DNA from: Harmonia axyridis
Taxonomy: Eukaryota > Arthropoda > Insecta > Coleoptera > Coccinellidae
DNA: 64,000 nt
Assembly (NCBI RefSeq): GCF_914767665.1
Contig: NC_059506.1
Span: forward strand, 6,696,001 to 6,760,000
Direction of reading: 5' to 3'
The translations under genes and the position numbers were made by a program. Each line of letters starts with the position of its first letter. The stretch's first letter is position 1. The notes under the pieces are model-generated. The model was not told the origin of the DNA. It searched no databases and saw nothing but the letters and a program-made list of their open reading frames with translations. Positions 1 through 10,384 of the stretch are shown here, piece after piece.

Positions 1-490
1 TAAGTCAGTGGTTGATTGTTGTAAGGACCCATCGAATAACCATTGTCTTGAGATTTATAAGGGTTCTTATATGGTGTGGTGTACTTATTGCCATAACCAG
101 GCATATAACCCCCATAAGGAGTTTTGGAAGAACTGTAAAGTCCAAGGGGTGGAATAGGATAGTTGTTGCCATTTGAAGGGTAGGAATTTCCTGATGCCGG
201 TCCTGAACCGTAGCTGCCATAGCCATTATTGGCTCCGAAATATCCAAGCTTGGCGGTGTAATCATTGTATCCATTAGAAGAGGTGTAAGTGTTGCTCGAT
301 TGTGGCCCATAGGACATTATTTTCGATAAGTCTTGTCCTAAACCGTATCCAGGGTATGAACCAAGAGATGAGGTTAGATCGAGGTCCTTGCCATATCCAT
401 GAGCACCATATGGACCCACGTTCGGATTATAGGGTCCAAACAACGGTCCAACTTTTCCAATTCCAATTGGGAATGAATTCATGAGTGGAG
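1..490 (-). CDS. Downstream exon of the same gene: Gly/Tyr/Pro/Asn-rich C-terminal region, continues off the window
   Basis: The minus strand is open from the acceptor TTTTAG (AG at 492-491) to the window edge. It encodes repetitive Gly/Tyr/Ser/Asn/Pro sequence such as PYGGYMPGYGNKYTTPYKN. The first two bases (CT) complete the phase-1 G left by the donor at 10385, giving an Ala codon, and the frame then reads PLMNSFPIGIGKVGPLFGPY. The first exon ends in Gly/Val repeats, so the composition carries on across the junction. Such sequence is common in insect cuticular, silk-like and matrix proteins, but no named domain is visible. A separate gene starting at the ATG at 482 is possible, but it would have no signal peptide. 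Confidence 0.65.
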
Positions 491-757
491 CTAAAACGAA
501 TGAGTATATTAGGCCAATTGAAAATTCCCGGGCTGATGCACAGATGGCGGTGCTAGTATTAAATCCATATGATTATTATTTAGTACTGAGATGCATAGAA
601 AACCTGGTCTGTCTACTTATACCTGTAAAACTTTCAGACAAAACGGGAGATTTTTCAGATTTATACCTACTTGATTTCGAGAGATCGCGTCTTTTCCAGA
701 TGGCGTATACATCGTTTATATTTGACATTTCTCTTAATTCTCGACTCACGTGAAATA

Positions 758-1625
758 AAGGCGTAGATCTTCTTTTCTTGGGGGGGAGTGATAATCGAAA
801 AAAAATTTTTGACGACAACTTTAACTCATATCTGTAATGTTAGAAAAAGAAGTTTGATAACGAAGTTTGGACCAAATTACTCGAAATAATTATTTTTATT
901 ACTAATTCGGTTGTTCTTGCTTTATACTGGGTGGTCTCAAATAAGAATTACGAAGGGAAATGAGAAATTACTTGAATAATTTTGAGAAAAAAAGTATCAT
1001 GAATATGAGCCCATTAACGCTTTGCTTTCAATATACAGGTTGTTTCTAGTGTGTCGTACTTTTTGTGATGCTTATATCAGTTTATCAAATATTTATTAAT
1101 CTTCGCTACAGATTGGGTAAATAAATACCAAAACTTATAATTAATGCATTCATTAGAGCTTACTAGCTGGATCTTTATAATAATTTGGATTTTCCTGAAG
1201 ATTACTAGAGAATTTTTCTCGAAATCGATAGGAGATACGACAAAACTATAACGAACCAAAAAGTGTACTACTGGACTAGAGTTTTTTTCTACATTTTTCT
1301 AAACTAACAGTCATTCACCAAAATATAGTTTTGGAGAAAGGAAGAAGGCATCCTTCTAGAAAAAATATCACACTGTAGATTTGCATTCAAAATTAGCATA
1401 TCACATGGTGAAAACTTTAAACTGGAATATCTATGGCCAATTCAAATGAAATATCTTGTGAAGGGAAGGTTATACGATAAAAAAACTCAAACACATGTAC
1501 CTCAAAACAAAATGTTTGGGGACTCATATTATAGGACTTTTTGTCTTAAAATGATCCGGGAATCTGTCATTTTCATTTGTATCTCCAATTAAGGAACACC
1601 GTGTAATTACCCCCAGTATCCCCCC
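758..1625 (+). repeat. Interspersed repeat family A, copy 1
   Basis: It starts with GGCGTAGATCTTCTTTTCTT and a G-run, and continues to about 1625 (AACACCGTGTAATTACCCCC). A diverged second copy lies at 13561-13650, 16131-16880 and 17518-17560, cut into three by later insertions. No coding sequence or terminal repeat is clear, so the class is unknown. Its value here is as an undisturbed reference for the pre-insertion sequence of copy 2. Confidence 0.7.
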
Positions 1626-2070
1626 ATTTATACGCTTCTGTCGTGAACTTTGAGTAGAGAACAATAATATTTCATATTCTATGGTCTGCCATTATATTCC
1701 ATTCATTTGAGTAAAAATTCGATATGAACTGAATTGTAATTTATTGTGAATGTTTGCAGTGTCTAAAATCAGTATTTCCTTTTTAAACGGCACCTGGCAG
1801 ATAGCGGGAATTCGAAAATTTTTTAAGAGCGCCCCCTACAGAACTCTGGTGAAGCAGAACACCAAAGCCACAGGAGGGTCTCTCAAAAATTCTGAAACAA
1901 AATCGAATCGGTAAACACACCAGGTATTCTATGCATCTTAGTTAGTACCAACCTTTAAACGATACGTGTCAAAATTTGACATCAGTCCGACCATTAGTTT
2001 GTGAGATATTGCGTTGTGAGTGTAGCTAATCATCACTGTATTCGTGTAGCTAATTTTGTTATTTGAAAAA

Positions 2071-2480
2071 AGATGGAAAAAAAGAATTTCGTGTGCTGAT
2101 AAAATATTGATTTTTGAAGAGAAAAAATGTAGTTGAAGCAAAATCTTGACTTGATGAAGAGTTTTCGGAGTCTGCACCAGAAGAATCAACCATCATTGAT
2201 TTGTATGCTAAGTTTAAACGTGGTGAAATGAGCACCGAAGACGGCGAACACAGTGGACGCCGAAAAGAGGCTGTCACCGAGGAAAAAATAAAAAAGTTCA
2301 CAAAAAAAATTTTGAATAACCGTAAGTGAAGTTGATCGAGATAGCAGACATTGTGAAGATATCATCTATACGTATACATCATATCATTCACGTATATTTG
2401 TACATGAGAAAACTGTGTGCAAAATGGGTGCCGCACGAGCTCACCACAATCGATCAAAAGCAACAACGAATTGCTTGATA
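2071..2480 (+). pseudogene. mariner-family transposase, 5' remnant
   Basis: Translating around 2071-2475 across several frames gives the conserved N-terminal part of a mariner transposase. Visible stretches include KRGEMSTEDGEHSGR, EAVTEEKIKKF, KKLIEIADIVKIS and MRKLCAKWVPHELT. This covers the start Met and the helix-turn-helix DNA-binding domain. The catalytic DD(34)D half is missing after about 2480. Frame changes near 2100, 2160 and 2320 make it a dead relic. It lies on the plus strand, inside the intron of the minus-strand gene. Confidence 0.8.
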
Positions 2481-2769
2481 TACCGGACTATTTGAGTTCA
2501 AAATTTATACAGCGTACCAAAAGAGTAACGTAACTCGTCAATAATTCTTATACGATTTTTAATTTTAAAAGAAATTTATGCTATGCTTTTTTTCAAATGG
2601 GAATTAATGGATATACATCAAATGAAAGGAAGTTTGATAACCTATTCAGGGATGTGGCTGAAAGTAGAATAGATTGTGCCATTTTTTACTGAAAAATTAG
2701 TTAATAATTTACAATTTGTGATAAACTGCAATCAGATCATTATTATTTCACTTATTATTTTTTTCATTA

Positions 2770-2806
2770 GTTATACCACCCGTGCGAAGCCGGGGCGGGC
2801 AGCTAG
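2770..2806 (+). mobile_element. Helitron 3' terminus
   Basis: The sequence ends ACCCGTGCGAAGCCGGGGCG..CAGCTAG and is followed by T. Insect Helitrons typically end with a short GC-rich hairpin (here CCCG...CGGG) a few bases before a CTAG-type end, inserted 5' to a T. No matching TC 5' end was found upstream, and the sequence between the mariner relic and this end has no Rep/helicase coding, so this is a non-autonomous or truncated copy. Confidence 0.65.
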
Positions 2807-3245
2807 TAGTTGATATAAATATAGGTAAGCAATTCTAAAACTGACGATTATGATAAATGTTTTTGCACATGAAATTAATTATGGGTACAAATAAAAATTT
2901 AATATTTGAACCATCTCTGTTTTCAAGCCAGACACGTTTAATATAGTTGCCAGTACTTGAAATTGTTTTCTCTAATTCTGTGGTTATTCCGTTCATTCTT
3001 CCACATCTTGTAGAACAAAATCGTGCGAGAATATATCAGAAACGCACAGTTTTCATGGTTATATTTTATTATTCTATGTTGGCACTCCGAACTTTCCGCC
3101 ACGGCTTTATCTGTCAATTCATCAATCTGCCTTGAAGAAATCAGTTCTGCCAACCAACATTTTTCAATGCAAAAATCACTAAATTATATTTATGGAAATA
3201 TTTCATTAATTTCAATGAAAATGCAATGAATTAGAGAAAATAATG

Positions 3246-3367
3246 TATAATACTCGTACAGAAGGCTCATTCTACCACTCGTTCATTCCAAAACTCGCCA
3301 CTTCGTGGCTCGTTTTTGAATTTTGAACTCGTGGAAGAATATCAATGCCTTCTGCACTTGTATTATA
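3246..3367. repeat. Foldback (inverted-repeat) element, 122 bp
   Basis: The two halves are imperfect reverse complements meeting near 3302-3304 (GCCACTTCGTGGC). The left half begins TATAATACTCGTACAGAAGG; the right half reads, reversed, TATAATACAAGTGCAGAAGG. It is a short MITE-like hairpin with no coding potential. Confidence 0.6.
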
Positions 3368-3658
3368 AATAACTATTCTAATGTTTATTATAAGTGTTTG
3401 TGATTGTCGAAGATTACATAAATTGTATACAAATTATAAAACTACACATGTCAAAATTCTCTTATCAAGGAACGCTACTATACACCTATACAGAGTTTTC
3501 CAATAAGAGGTTTCATTTTGAACAGCCCGCTATCTGTGCAGCTGTCACTTATGAAGCTGTCATCTTTTGACTTTTGACACGTAAAAACTACGCCATTAGT
3601 AAAAATGAATAGATACACGCCCTAAAAATGCAATGAAATATTTAAAATTCATTATAAA

Positions 3659-3830
3659 AATGGGTGAAAATTTTGCAGTCACAGTTGAAGCACTTTTGAG
3701 TCGTCGTGAGTCACCTTCTCTGCCTGCAATAGTAAAACTGATGGAAAAATTTGATCTGTGTTAGTGATGTAAATAATTGAAAGCGTGTGCGTCGCTCAAG
3801 AACTGAGATATTTCATCAAAAAATAATCTC
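3659..3830 (+). pseudogene. Possible Tc1/mariner-superfamily HTH fragment
   Basis: An open stretch encodes MGENFAVTVEALLSRRESPS followed by LPAIVKLMEKFDLC. After a frame change an RRSRTEI-like piece follows. This resembles the first helix-turn-helix of IS630/Tc1/mariner-type transposases (a 'PS...IV..L..KF...GSV' pattern, then a basic RRSRT segment). It is short and broken, and the assignment is tentative. Confidence 0.35.
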
Positions 3831-4033
3831 GCATATGATATACGATGAAGCTATTGCGGTTAAAAATTTACTTTAAGTTATTATAGTTACTTATGAACCA
3901 AGGGCATAAACATCTCTTAATACATGTAATCATTTATGTGATACCTGTTGGTGCACATAACATGCACAATTTTGAAAACTGAATATAATTCAATTTTATC
4001 ATAGCGAATGAAGGTATCCCTATCTTCATAAGT

Positions 4034-4206
4034 AATTGCACAAGTGCATCAAAATTACCGATAATTTTGCATGACAGCGTGTTGTCATAAAAACTGCATG
4101 AGCTCATTTTTTTTTCTCCAAAAATGAAAATGACCGAATGCAGTTTTTCAAAGAAAACACGCTGGAATGCGAAATTATCCGGTCATTTTGATGCACGAGT
4201 GTAATT
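4034..4206. repeat. Foldback element, copy 1 (173 bp)
   Basis: The termini AATTGCACAAGTGCATCAAA and, reversed, AATTACACTCGTGCATCAAA form inverted repeats. The arms extend about 80 bp (GCATGACAGCGTG.. against GCATTCCAGCGTG..) and almost meet in the middle. It is part of a tandem duplication with the copy at 4370-4581. Confidence 0.7.
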
Positions 4207-4369
4207 CGGGGGAATATTTCCCGAATAAACTTTTACATTACTTGTCAAACTGATGTAGAATGGAATTGCCATAGATTCGAACTGTGTAAGATGCATAGAA
4301 ACTAAGCATCTATGAACAGAACAATTATCGCAGTGCTGTTTCGCTTCCTACAATGCAATTATCGTAGGT

Positions 4370-4581
4370 AATTGCACAAGTGCATCAAAATTACCGATAA
4401 TTTTGCATGACAGCGTGTTGTCATAAAAACTGCATGAGTTCATTTTCATTTTTGGAGAAAGAGCCCGACACCGAAGGTGGAGGGCTCTTTCTCCAAAAAT
4501 GAAAATGACCGAATGCAGTTTTTCAAGGAAAACACGCTGGAATGCGAAATTATCCGGTCATTTTGATGCACGAGTGTAATT
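4370..4581. repeat. Foldback element, copy 2 (212 bp), with complete hairpin centre
   Basis: It has the same termini and arms as copy 1 but keeps the central stem (GGAGAAAGAGCCC...GGGCTCTTTCTCC) that copy 1 has lost. The flank after each copy (4207-4369 and 4582-4745) is also duplicated almost exactly. The whole unit of about 340-375 bp therefore stands twice in tandem, from about 4034 to 4745. Confidence 0.7.
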
Positions 4582-4739
4582 CGGGGGAATATTTCCCGAA
4601 TAAACTGTTACATCACTTGTCAAACTGATGTAGAATGGAATTGCCATAGATTCGAACTGTGTAAGATGCATAGAAACTAAGCATCTATGAACAGAACAAT
4701 TATCGCAGTGCAGTTTCGCTTCCTGCAATGCAATTATCG

Positions 4740-4860
4740 CTGTAATTTTCGATAATTGTTCTCCAGATACATAGAATTTTTGACAGGAGGGAAATATTCG
4801 CTGTAATTTTCGATAATTGCATTTCATTCACATAGAATTTTTGACAGGAGTGAAATATTC
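4740..4860 (+). repeat. Two tandem 60-61-bp repeats
   Basis: Both units read CTGTAATTTTCGATAATTG, then about 15 variable bases, then CATAGAATTTTTGACAGGAG and GAAATATT. They directly follow the tandem foldback duplication. No gene is visible. Confidence 0.7.
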
Positions 4861-5231
4861 TGTAAAATTCAAGTTGAGTTACACTATTCAGCATATAATT
4901 ATCAATTGAACTATTTCATGTTCATATTATTTTTTTTTTGACAGCTCTCGTATTTATTAGAATTTGATTTGGATCTGGATCCTGGATGTTCTAGAAACTT
5001 TTCTTCTGAAAAATGCTTCGTTAGGATAAGAGATTTTTTGTTACAAATTGAACTAGAAATTAAAAAATGATTTCAAGTTTGAAATATCTCAGTGGCGCAC
5101 CAATTTTTCCTTTCACAAAATTGAGAGCAATAATAAAATAGTCACTTTTCTAGGAAAAACTTCAACCCCGCATCGCATTTGCGAACAAAAGTTTATATAA
5201 CGAACTGTAATTATTTTCTCTATTTCAGTAT

Positions 5232-5286
5232 CGTAATGAGCTCATTACAGTATTAAAAATAGTGCTGTAATGAACTCATTACAGCA
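5232..5286. repeat. Two adjacent near-perfect palindromes
   Basis: CGTAATGAGCTCATTACAG (5232-5250) and CTGTAATGAACTCATTACAG (within 5263-5286) are self-complementary and related to each other, about 13 bp apart. They could be the ends of a tiny foldback element or paired protein-binding sites. Function is unknown. Confidence 0.5.
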
Positions 5287-6120
5287 TTGTTTTCAGTTGT
5301 ATTTTTTGTTTTGTGGTTGTCAACACAGAATTCCAATTCTGTCAAATTTCAACACAAGTAATTGTCAATATAATATAATTTGGATATGGTGAAATTGATT
5401 TGCAACATTATTCGCAATTTCTCTTAATTCTGGTGGTGTTAAATCGATTTCGTCAGATATAATTCACGAATTTAATGCGTAATTATACATTATTTCAGAA
5501 TTCTAATCATCTATTACCCCCGATCTCTTTTTTTCGCAAAAGTAATATAACAGAAAATAGATCATAGATATCTTGATTCGTTCTCAAGTTACAAGGCATT
5601 TCTGAAAAATGACCGTTTCAAATATTTCGCTATATCTTGGTTTCTGTTAGAGATATTCGAAAAATTCTAAAACGCGCTTTTTAGTAATTTTTATGGTTCA
5701 TAAGATACTCATAACAGATCATAGAAATTAATTACTGTTTTTGAGATATAAAAGTAAAATGGTGTTTTGAATTTGCATTTTGGGGTTTGAAACAATGCGA
5801 TTTTTCTTCCTACAATATTTTCAGATCTCTTAAACTTCCGGTTATATCAGAAACAGACTACTACTTCCTTATTTCAAATAGCACACCCAGCATATTATTG
5901 CTTATTATTATTATGAGCTTTTTCGATGTCAATTTCAGCTATATGCCATATCTTGGGTGAAAACTCAACGGTTCATGAGTTAACGGATTCCTATAACAAA
6001 ATTGGTGGCGACGAGGAGAATTCATTCTTAAATTGTTTGAAAATACTCAGGGTACAGGTACACCAAGAAAGTGTAAATGATCAAACATATGTTTTTTCTT
6101 TTCATGGAACACCTTTCTTT

Positions 6121-6295
6121 TTATTGAATTTTCAGATTGCATGAAATAAATGAACCCAAGTTTGTTCGAAATTATTTATACTTAAAACATAATTCGATTC
6201 TTCAAAATGAGACAATTCATCGATGACTTATTCAAACGTTAATATTGGGGTTGTTCCAAACAATCTTGGGTTTATGCAATCTGAAAATTCAATAA
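6121..6295. repeat. Foldback element with 45-50-bp arms
   Basis: TTATTGAATTTTCAGATTGC at 6121 returns as its reverse complement ending at 6295. The inner parts (AACCCAAG.TTGTT) pair as well. The unpaired centre is about 80 bp. It is a MITE-like hairpin with no coding sequence. Confidence 0.7.
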
Positions 6296-6641
6296 AAATT
6301 TGGTTTAGATCTCAAGGAATTCAACTTAAAAAAAATTATACAGAAACTTGAGAATATACTAATCATTTCCAACGAAAATGAGGCCTTGTATTTTGAATGC
6401 TTTTTCTCTTAAAAGTTCGGAGAGTCCTAATGAATTTTTTAAGTGGTAGAGTAGAAAGGATTTTTTTTTCAATTCTTTATGCTCTATTATTTTTTTTTTT
6501 TATCAATGTTATTGGATGGATTGCACACAATGTATGTATGTATTTAATTTTTTTTTCTTTCATGTATCAACAAGGGTTAAGTGGTAGAACACCTATGGGT
6601 GAACTTCCCCTTGAGATTTCTATGAAGAAATAAAGGTCTTA

Positions 6642-7304
6642 GGGCCAGTTGTACCATTTGCCTAATCGGTGATTAAAAATTTAAACATCGATTACGTTCT
6701 GATTTCCCTTGCACCATCTGTCAAATGACGTTTAATGTGGCCTAATCACCGATTACACTAAATAGGAAAATTTGGACGTTTATTATCCCGATTAGTTTTA
6801 AACAGGGTTCTGCGCATAGAACTAATATCAATTTGACATTAGGTCTATGGTTCTGAGCAACTCAAAACGTCGAAACATATGACTTATTACATAACCTGAA
6901 TATTATTTCTTAATGGACATAACCTGAATATTATTTCTTAATGGACATAACCTGATGAGGTCATATTGTATGTTTCTGTGTTTGGTTTTGTGAGGAATTT
7001 CAGATTTGAAATATGGATTCAGATTCAGATCGTGACTTATCATTCAATGACAATTTATAATAATAATTTGTAATTTATGTTAACTTTGTCACGATAAGAA
7101 CAGAGAACATTATACTAGAAAATTGATAGTCCTGATTTGTCTATGATCACCGTCTATATTTTGAAATGTTGCCAAACATATCTCTTGTTTAGCTAAACAT
7201 CGATTATTATCAATCAGTGCAATCGGTAGAAAATATAATCATCGATTAGTACTAAACATTGATTAGGTAGACAGCGTTTAATTTTTGAATGTTGCAATTG
7301 GCCC
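6642..7304. mobile_element. MITE with GGGCC termini and TTA target duplication (PIF/Harbinger-like)
   Basis: The left end GGGCCAGTTGTACCATTTGC and the right end, reversed, GGGCCAATTGCAACATTCAA form terminal inverted repeats. Both ends are flanked by TTA (6639-6641 and 7305-7307). A three-base TWA duplication is the known mark of PIF/Harbinger transposition. Subterminal CGATTA/TAATCG motifs repeat inside. There is no transposase, so it is non-autonomous. Confidence 0.65.
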
Positions 7305-7630
7305 TTATTATTATTATTTAGGAATATATTGATATTTTTTTTATGATTAGAAATTACCTGTTCATAAAAAATGTTGAATCATATATTGTGAATTGAATCC
7401 AATGAAAAAGTCTGCAAGGATGTGCATTGTTAAAAGAAAAAACAAAAAATTGTGTGAATATATTTTAGATTGATTTAGATAGAGCAACCGTTGCTACCCA
7501 AGAAACCAAATTTTGATTGAATACAATCGCACCCACCGTTCTCAGTGAAAGTCTAGGGTGCCATCGACCGTGGCTCAGCTTGTATACACACTGTTGAAAT
7601 ACTGACAAATCTACCCCTATTAATGAAGCG

Positions 7631-7711
7631 GTTTCCGTAGTGTAGTGGTAAGCACGCCCGCTTTTCAACTTAACGCACGGGAGGTCCCCGGTTCGAGCCC
7701 GGGCGGAAACC
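7631..7711 (+). tRNA. tRNA-Val-like gene with an enlarged anticodon loop (possibly a pseudogene)
   Basis: The 7-bp acceptor stem (GTTTCCG/CGGAAAC), D arm (GTGTAGTGG), variable AGGTC and T arm (CCCGG TTCGAGC CCGGG) match animal tRNA-Val. The A and B boxes are intact, and a TCTTTT Pol III stop follows. The anticodon stem is CCCGC/ACGGG with one C-A mismatch, and the loop is 15 nt (TTTTCAACTTAACGC) instead of 7. The last 7 nt (TTAACGC) would be a normal Val (AAC) loop. The first 7 (TTTTCAA) would be a Glu-like (TTC) loop. An 8-nt insertion best explains this: it is too short for an ordinary tRNA intron, so decoding ability is doubtful. Confidence 0.75.
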
Positions 7712-8387
7712 GTCTTTTGGTTCAAGCAAGGAATGGTTGATTCTTTTTTATGAGTGATTTATTCACTGCGATTTTCTTATTGGTTCAAAGGGTTAGATAT
7801 ATGGCTGGAGTAGTGGAGTATTTTTGAAGATTTCAATCATTTTAGTCATTATATGATATACGATTTGAGGATACGGAATGTGAATCCGTTTTATCCTCAG
7901 AGTAGTTAACATAGATAGAGGGAGCATTGTCATTTTCAGTAAGCAAATTTTGTACTCAGCATGAACGATTAAATTTGACATGAAGCGCGCGGAAATGATA
8001 CGTATCAGTGATACGATATTTCACTCAATTCGCGAGTTTCTCCACAAATAAGAAAATCTAATAAAACTGATTTTTTTTGAAGAACACACTTCTTATGTCC
8101 CATAGTGAATCAACATTTCATATTAACAAAAATAAATTGGAAATAAATATCTAAATATATCAGAAATTCAGAAAACAGACTTCAAGCGCGCCAAACGATG
8201 CGAAACAACCGATAACACTAGGAGAGCAAAAATTCCCAAATCTTAGATTTCAGCAGGCAGATACAGAAAATAATAAATATTCTGCTTATTACAAATTCGA
8301 CAATTAGGAAAAATATCGGAGTCCAAATATTCAAATTTGCATATTTAATCGGAAATCACTCAAATGAATATATTTTATTCAATATAA

Positions 8388-9317
8388 TACAGGGTGTTTC
8401 ATTGGGAAACGGAAATACTTTACAGGTGCATAGGTGGCATCAAAGCGGTTCTGGAGATACCCCATTTATTGGGTCTTACTGTCTTCGTGGCCGAGATACA
8501 GGGTGTTTTATGAATTTTGCCCGTTTCTTTCTGAGGCCATATCAAACGAACCACCCGGTATATTTTTTTCATATTTGGAAAATATGTTCCTAATTGAGAG
8601 CCGAAACGTATCATGCAATAGCCTTGAAAATCCAGGTCCGGGTTAACAAAACATTATGAATCGTTTGAATGTTACATCACCCTGTAAATCGGAATTATGA
8701 AAATCTGTTTTAATATTCGGAAACACCACTAAAAACTAAACTGAGACGTGTACTTCAAATTTTCGCGCAGACAGTTTTACTGCACACATTTTCAACGTAA
8801 AAGTGAAGTTTTTAAGAACTTGGATACCTGAAAGTGATTTTTTATAATAAATAATCAAAAATATTGAATCCATAATTATTTCAACATTAATTTGTAATTC
8901 ATTTTTATATTGGTTTTCGTTTTTATAGCTGTATACAGCTATGTACAGGTCTCAGTTTAGTTTTTAGTGGTGTTTCCGAAGATTAAAACATATTTTCAAA
9001 ATTCCGATATACGGGGTGTTGTTACGAGGATTCAAACGATTCATAATTTTTTGTTAACCCGGACCTGGATTTTCAAGGCAGTTATTGCATGATACGTTTG
9101 GGCTCTCAATTAGGAACATATTTGCTAAATATGAAGAAAATATACCGGGTGGTTCGTTTGATATGGCCTCAGAAAGAAACGGGCAACATTCATAAAACAC
9201 CCTGTATCTCGGCTACGAAGACAGTAAGACCCAATAAGTGGGGTATCTCCAGAACCGCCTTGGTGCCACCTATGCACCTGTGAAGTATTTCCGTTTTCCA
9301 ATGAAACACCCTGTATA
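8388..9317. repeat. Large foldback element: 370-bp inverted arms, 185-bp spacer
   Basis: The left arm (8388-8760) and right arm (8945-9317) are reverse complements over their whole length with scattered differences. The ends are TACAGGGTGTTTCATTG and its complement. The flanks could be a TA target duplication, as in Tc1/mariner-type elements. Short open frames in the arms mirror each other and are not genes. The family is unknown. Confidence 0.8.
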
Positions 9318-10384
9318 CCTTCATAACGACATAGTAAAATTGTGAATTTGAAAATATATCACAATCCGACAACGTTATATAACCATGTTGGGGACATGTA
9401 AAAATTGTGTATACCTCCTCTATCTATGTTTATTACTCTATGGTTTAATCAGAGTGGGTTTCCTAGCAACGAACAATTCAGCGAAAACAGATATTCGACC
9501 ATCATCTTCAATATTTCACTTCTTTGAGGCATTTATTACACTTTATTTCAACACTGTTATTGTTTCGTGGCGCCATGTTTGTTGTATTCTTCCTGGAGAT
9601 AGGCTAAACTTTATAGTCATGGTTCTAAAACCATGAGGAGACTCTCGATGGAGTATTTGGGGTAGGTTTGGGACTTTTTCGCCTTTTGGTATTCGAATAT
9701 TCATTCTTAAATTTATTCGAATAATTCTTTCAAATATTCATGAATTGTCATGAACATTCAAATATTTTTTATTAGATATCTAATGAAATTTTATTACAAA
9801 AAAATGTTGATTTCTCAAGTATGAAAGATAACTATTTCGTTGGTATCTCTAAAAATTTGAGTAGTTTTCATATAATTTTTGAGATAGAAGCTTCCGTTTC
9901 GTATTTTCATTATTTCAGATTTCATTTTGAAAATATGGGCAGAAATGGAAAAATAAATTTTTTGAACACTCAGCTAGAACAATTTTTAGGAATTAAAAGT
10001 GAGTAAGAAATTAAATTATGTCTATCTGAAAACGCAGTCATTGTAAATAATTCATGATTTTAATAGTAGTGGATATTTCCGAATGAGACTGAATTTAATT
10101 GAAGGTAGATGAGTTCCATTTAATGTTTTTATGTCAAATCTATTCCTTTTATAAAAACGAAAATATCCGAATCAAATTTCTTGATGGCTTCTCCCAAATA
10201 TAAAGTAATGTCCATATAGAACGTTACTTTCCATAGGAAGATTCCTCATTATGTTATATTTTATGATTATTTATACTACTGCCATATTGTATTATTTCAA
10301 TTCGGAATATCAAGATGTTGAAAACATACTTCTTTCATAATTAATAACACATGAAATATAATTTATTATTTTATGCAGACTCAC

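Larger units (their letters stand above)
491..10384 (-). other. Inferred 9.9-kb intron full of transposon debris
   Basis: It is bounded by donor GTGAGT (10384-10379) and acceptor TTTTAG (496-491) on the minus strand. It contains the repeats, mariner relic, Helitron end, foldbacks, MITE and tRNA-like gene listed separately. I see nothing recognisable at 491-757, 1626-2060, 2481-2765, 2807-3245, 3368-3655, 3841-4033, 4861-5231, 5287-6120, 6296-6638, 7308-7630, 7712-8387 and 9318-10370. These parts are AT-rich, and their short open frames show no coding signature. Confidence 0.55.

Noticed and set aside
5926..6144. 72-codon frame
   Set aside because: Its end runs into the arm of the foldback element at 6121, and there is no similarity to any family I know.
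9385..9636. 83-codon frame with hydrophobic start (MLGTCKNCVYLLYLCLLLYG)
   Set aside because: It has no domain, lies within a minus-strand intron next to a foldback element, and its composition is like surrounding AT-rich DNA.
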